From contig DGDP01000045.1 in NCBI GenBank assembly GCA_002385485.1, forward strand, positions 1-5,700: a stretch of 5,700 nucleotides of DNA, read 5' to 3'. A program made the translations under genes and the position numbers. Each line of letters starts with the position of its first letter. Position 1 is the stretch's first letter. The notes below the pieces were generated by a model, which saw nothing but the letters and a program-made list of their open reading frames with translations, was not told where the DNA came from and searched no databases. This stretch comes from Acetomicrobium sp. UBA3949 (GTDB lineage: Bacteria; Synergistota; Synergistia; Synergistales; Acetomicrobiaceae). Below are positions 5,676 through 5,700 of this stretch, one piece after another.

Positions 5676-5700
5676 CAAGAATAAAGATGACACCTGCACA

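Noticed and set aside
5650..5700. Operon promoter in the AT-rich right edge
   Set aside because: A TTGATA word exists on the - strand, but no acceptable -10 hexamer lies 16-18 nt downstream, and the AT repeat makes chance matches likely.

Overview
The window carries the 3' part of a selenocysteine elongation factor gene (selB) on the + strand. It converges on a block of six - strand genes that fills the rest of the window. There are no rRNA, tRNA, CRISPR, insertion-sequence or prophage signals. Base composition is moderate and Shine-Dalgarno (SD) sites are strong, of the AGGAGG/AAGGAG type. Presence of selB, an acetamidase/formamidase-family protein, a MOSC protein and a DUF364-type protein fits an anaerobic, metal- and amino-acid-oriented bacterium. 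My guess is a Synergistota or Firmicutes-like anaerobe. That is recollection of gene style, not a computed placement.

Layout: 1-1098 (+), SelB C-terminal 365 residues, continuing from upstream. 1118-1861 (-), DUF4213/DUF364 'putative heavy-metal chelation' protein. 1862-2000 is an extremely AT-rich spacer (about 12% GC) with a weak promoter candidate and palindromes. 2001-2921 (-), acetamidase/formamidase family protein with its own plausible promoter in the 100 bp upstream. Then comes a tight four-gene run read right to left: 5589-5119 (unrecognised cysteine-rich protein), 5126-4455 (AroM family), 4444-3485 (M29 aminopeptidase-like metalloprotein) and 3459-3022 (small MOSC protein). Junctions in this run are an 8 bp overlap, a 10 bp gap with the SD lying on the preceding stop codon, and a 25 bp gap holding a perfect AGGAGG. 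It therefore reads as one operon.

How they might work together (inference): AroM belongs to the aspartate/glutamate racemase-like fold and here keeps a cysteine in each half. The M29-like protein keeps a Glu/Glu/Glu/His/His-x-Asp metal set. The first gene has a Cys-rich tail. The downstream amidase-family enzyme suggests a small catabolic module for an amide, peptide or N-heterocyclic compound. The substrate cannot be read from the sequence.

The point most deserving a second look is the right edge. The unrecognised gene stays open, with protein-like sequence, for 23 codons upstream of its first ATG, but contains no usable start there. It is cut by a stop inside a period-8 AT repeat, which suggests a 5'-truncated gene.
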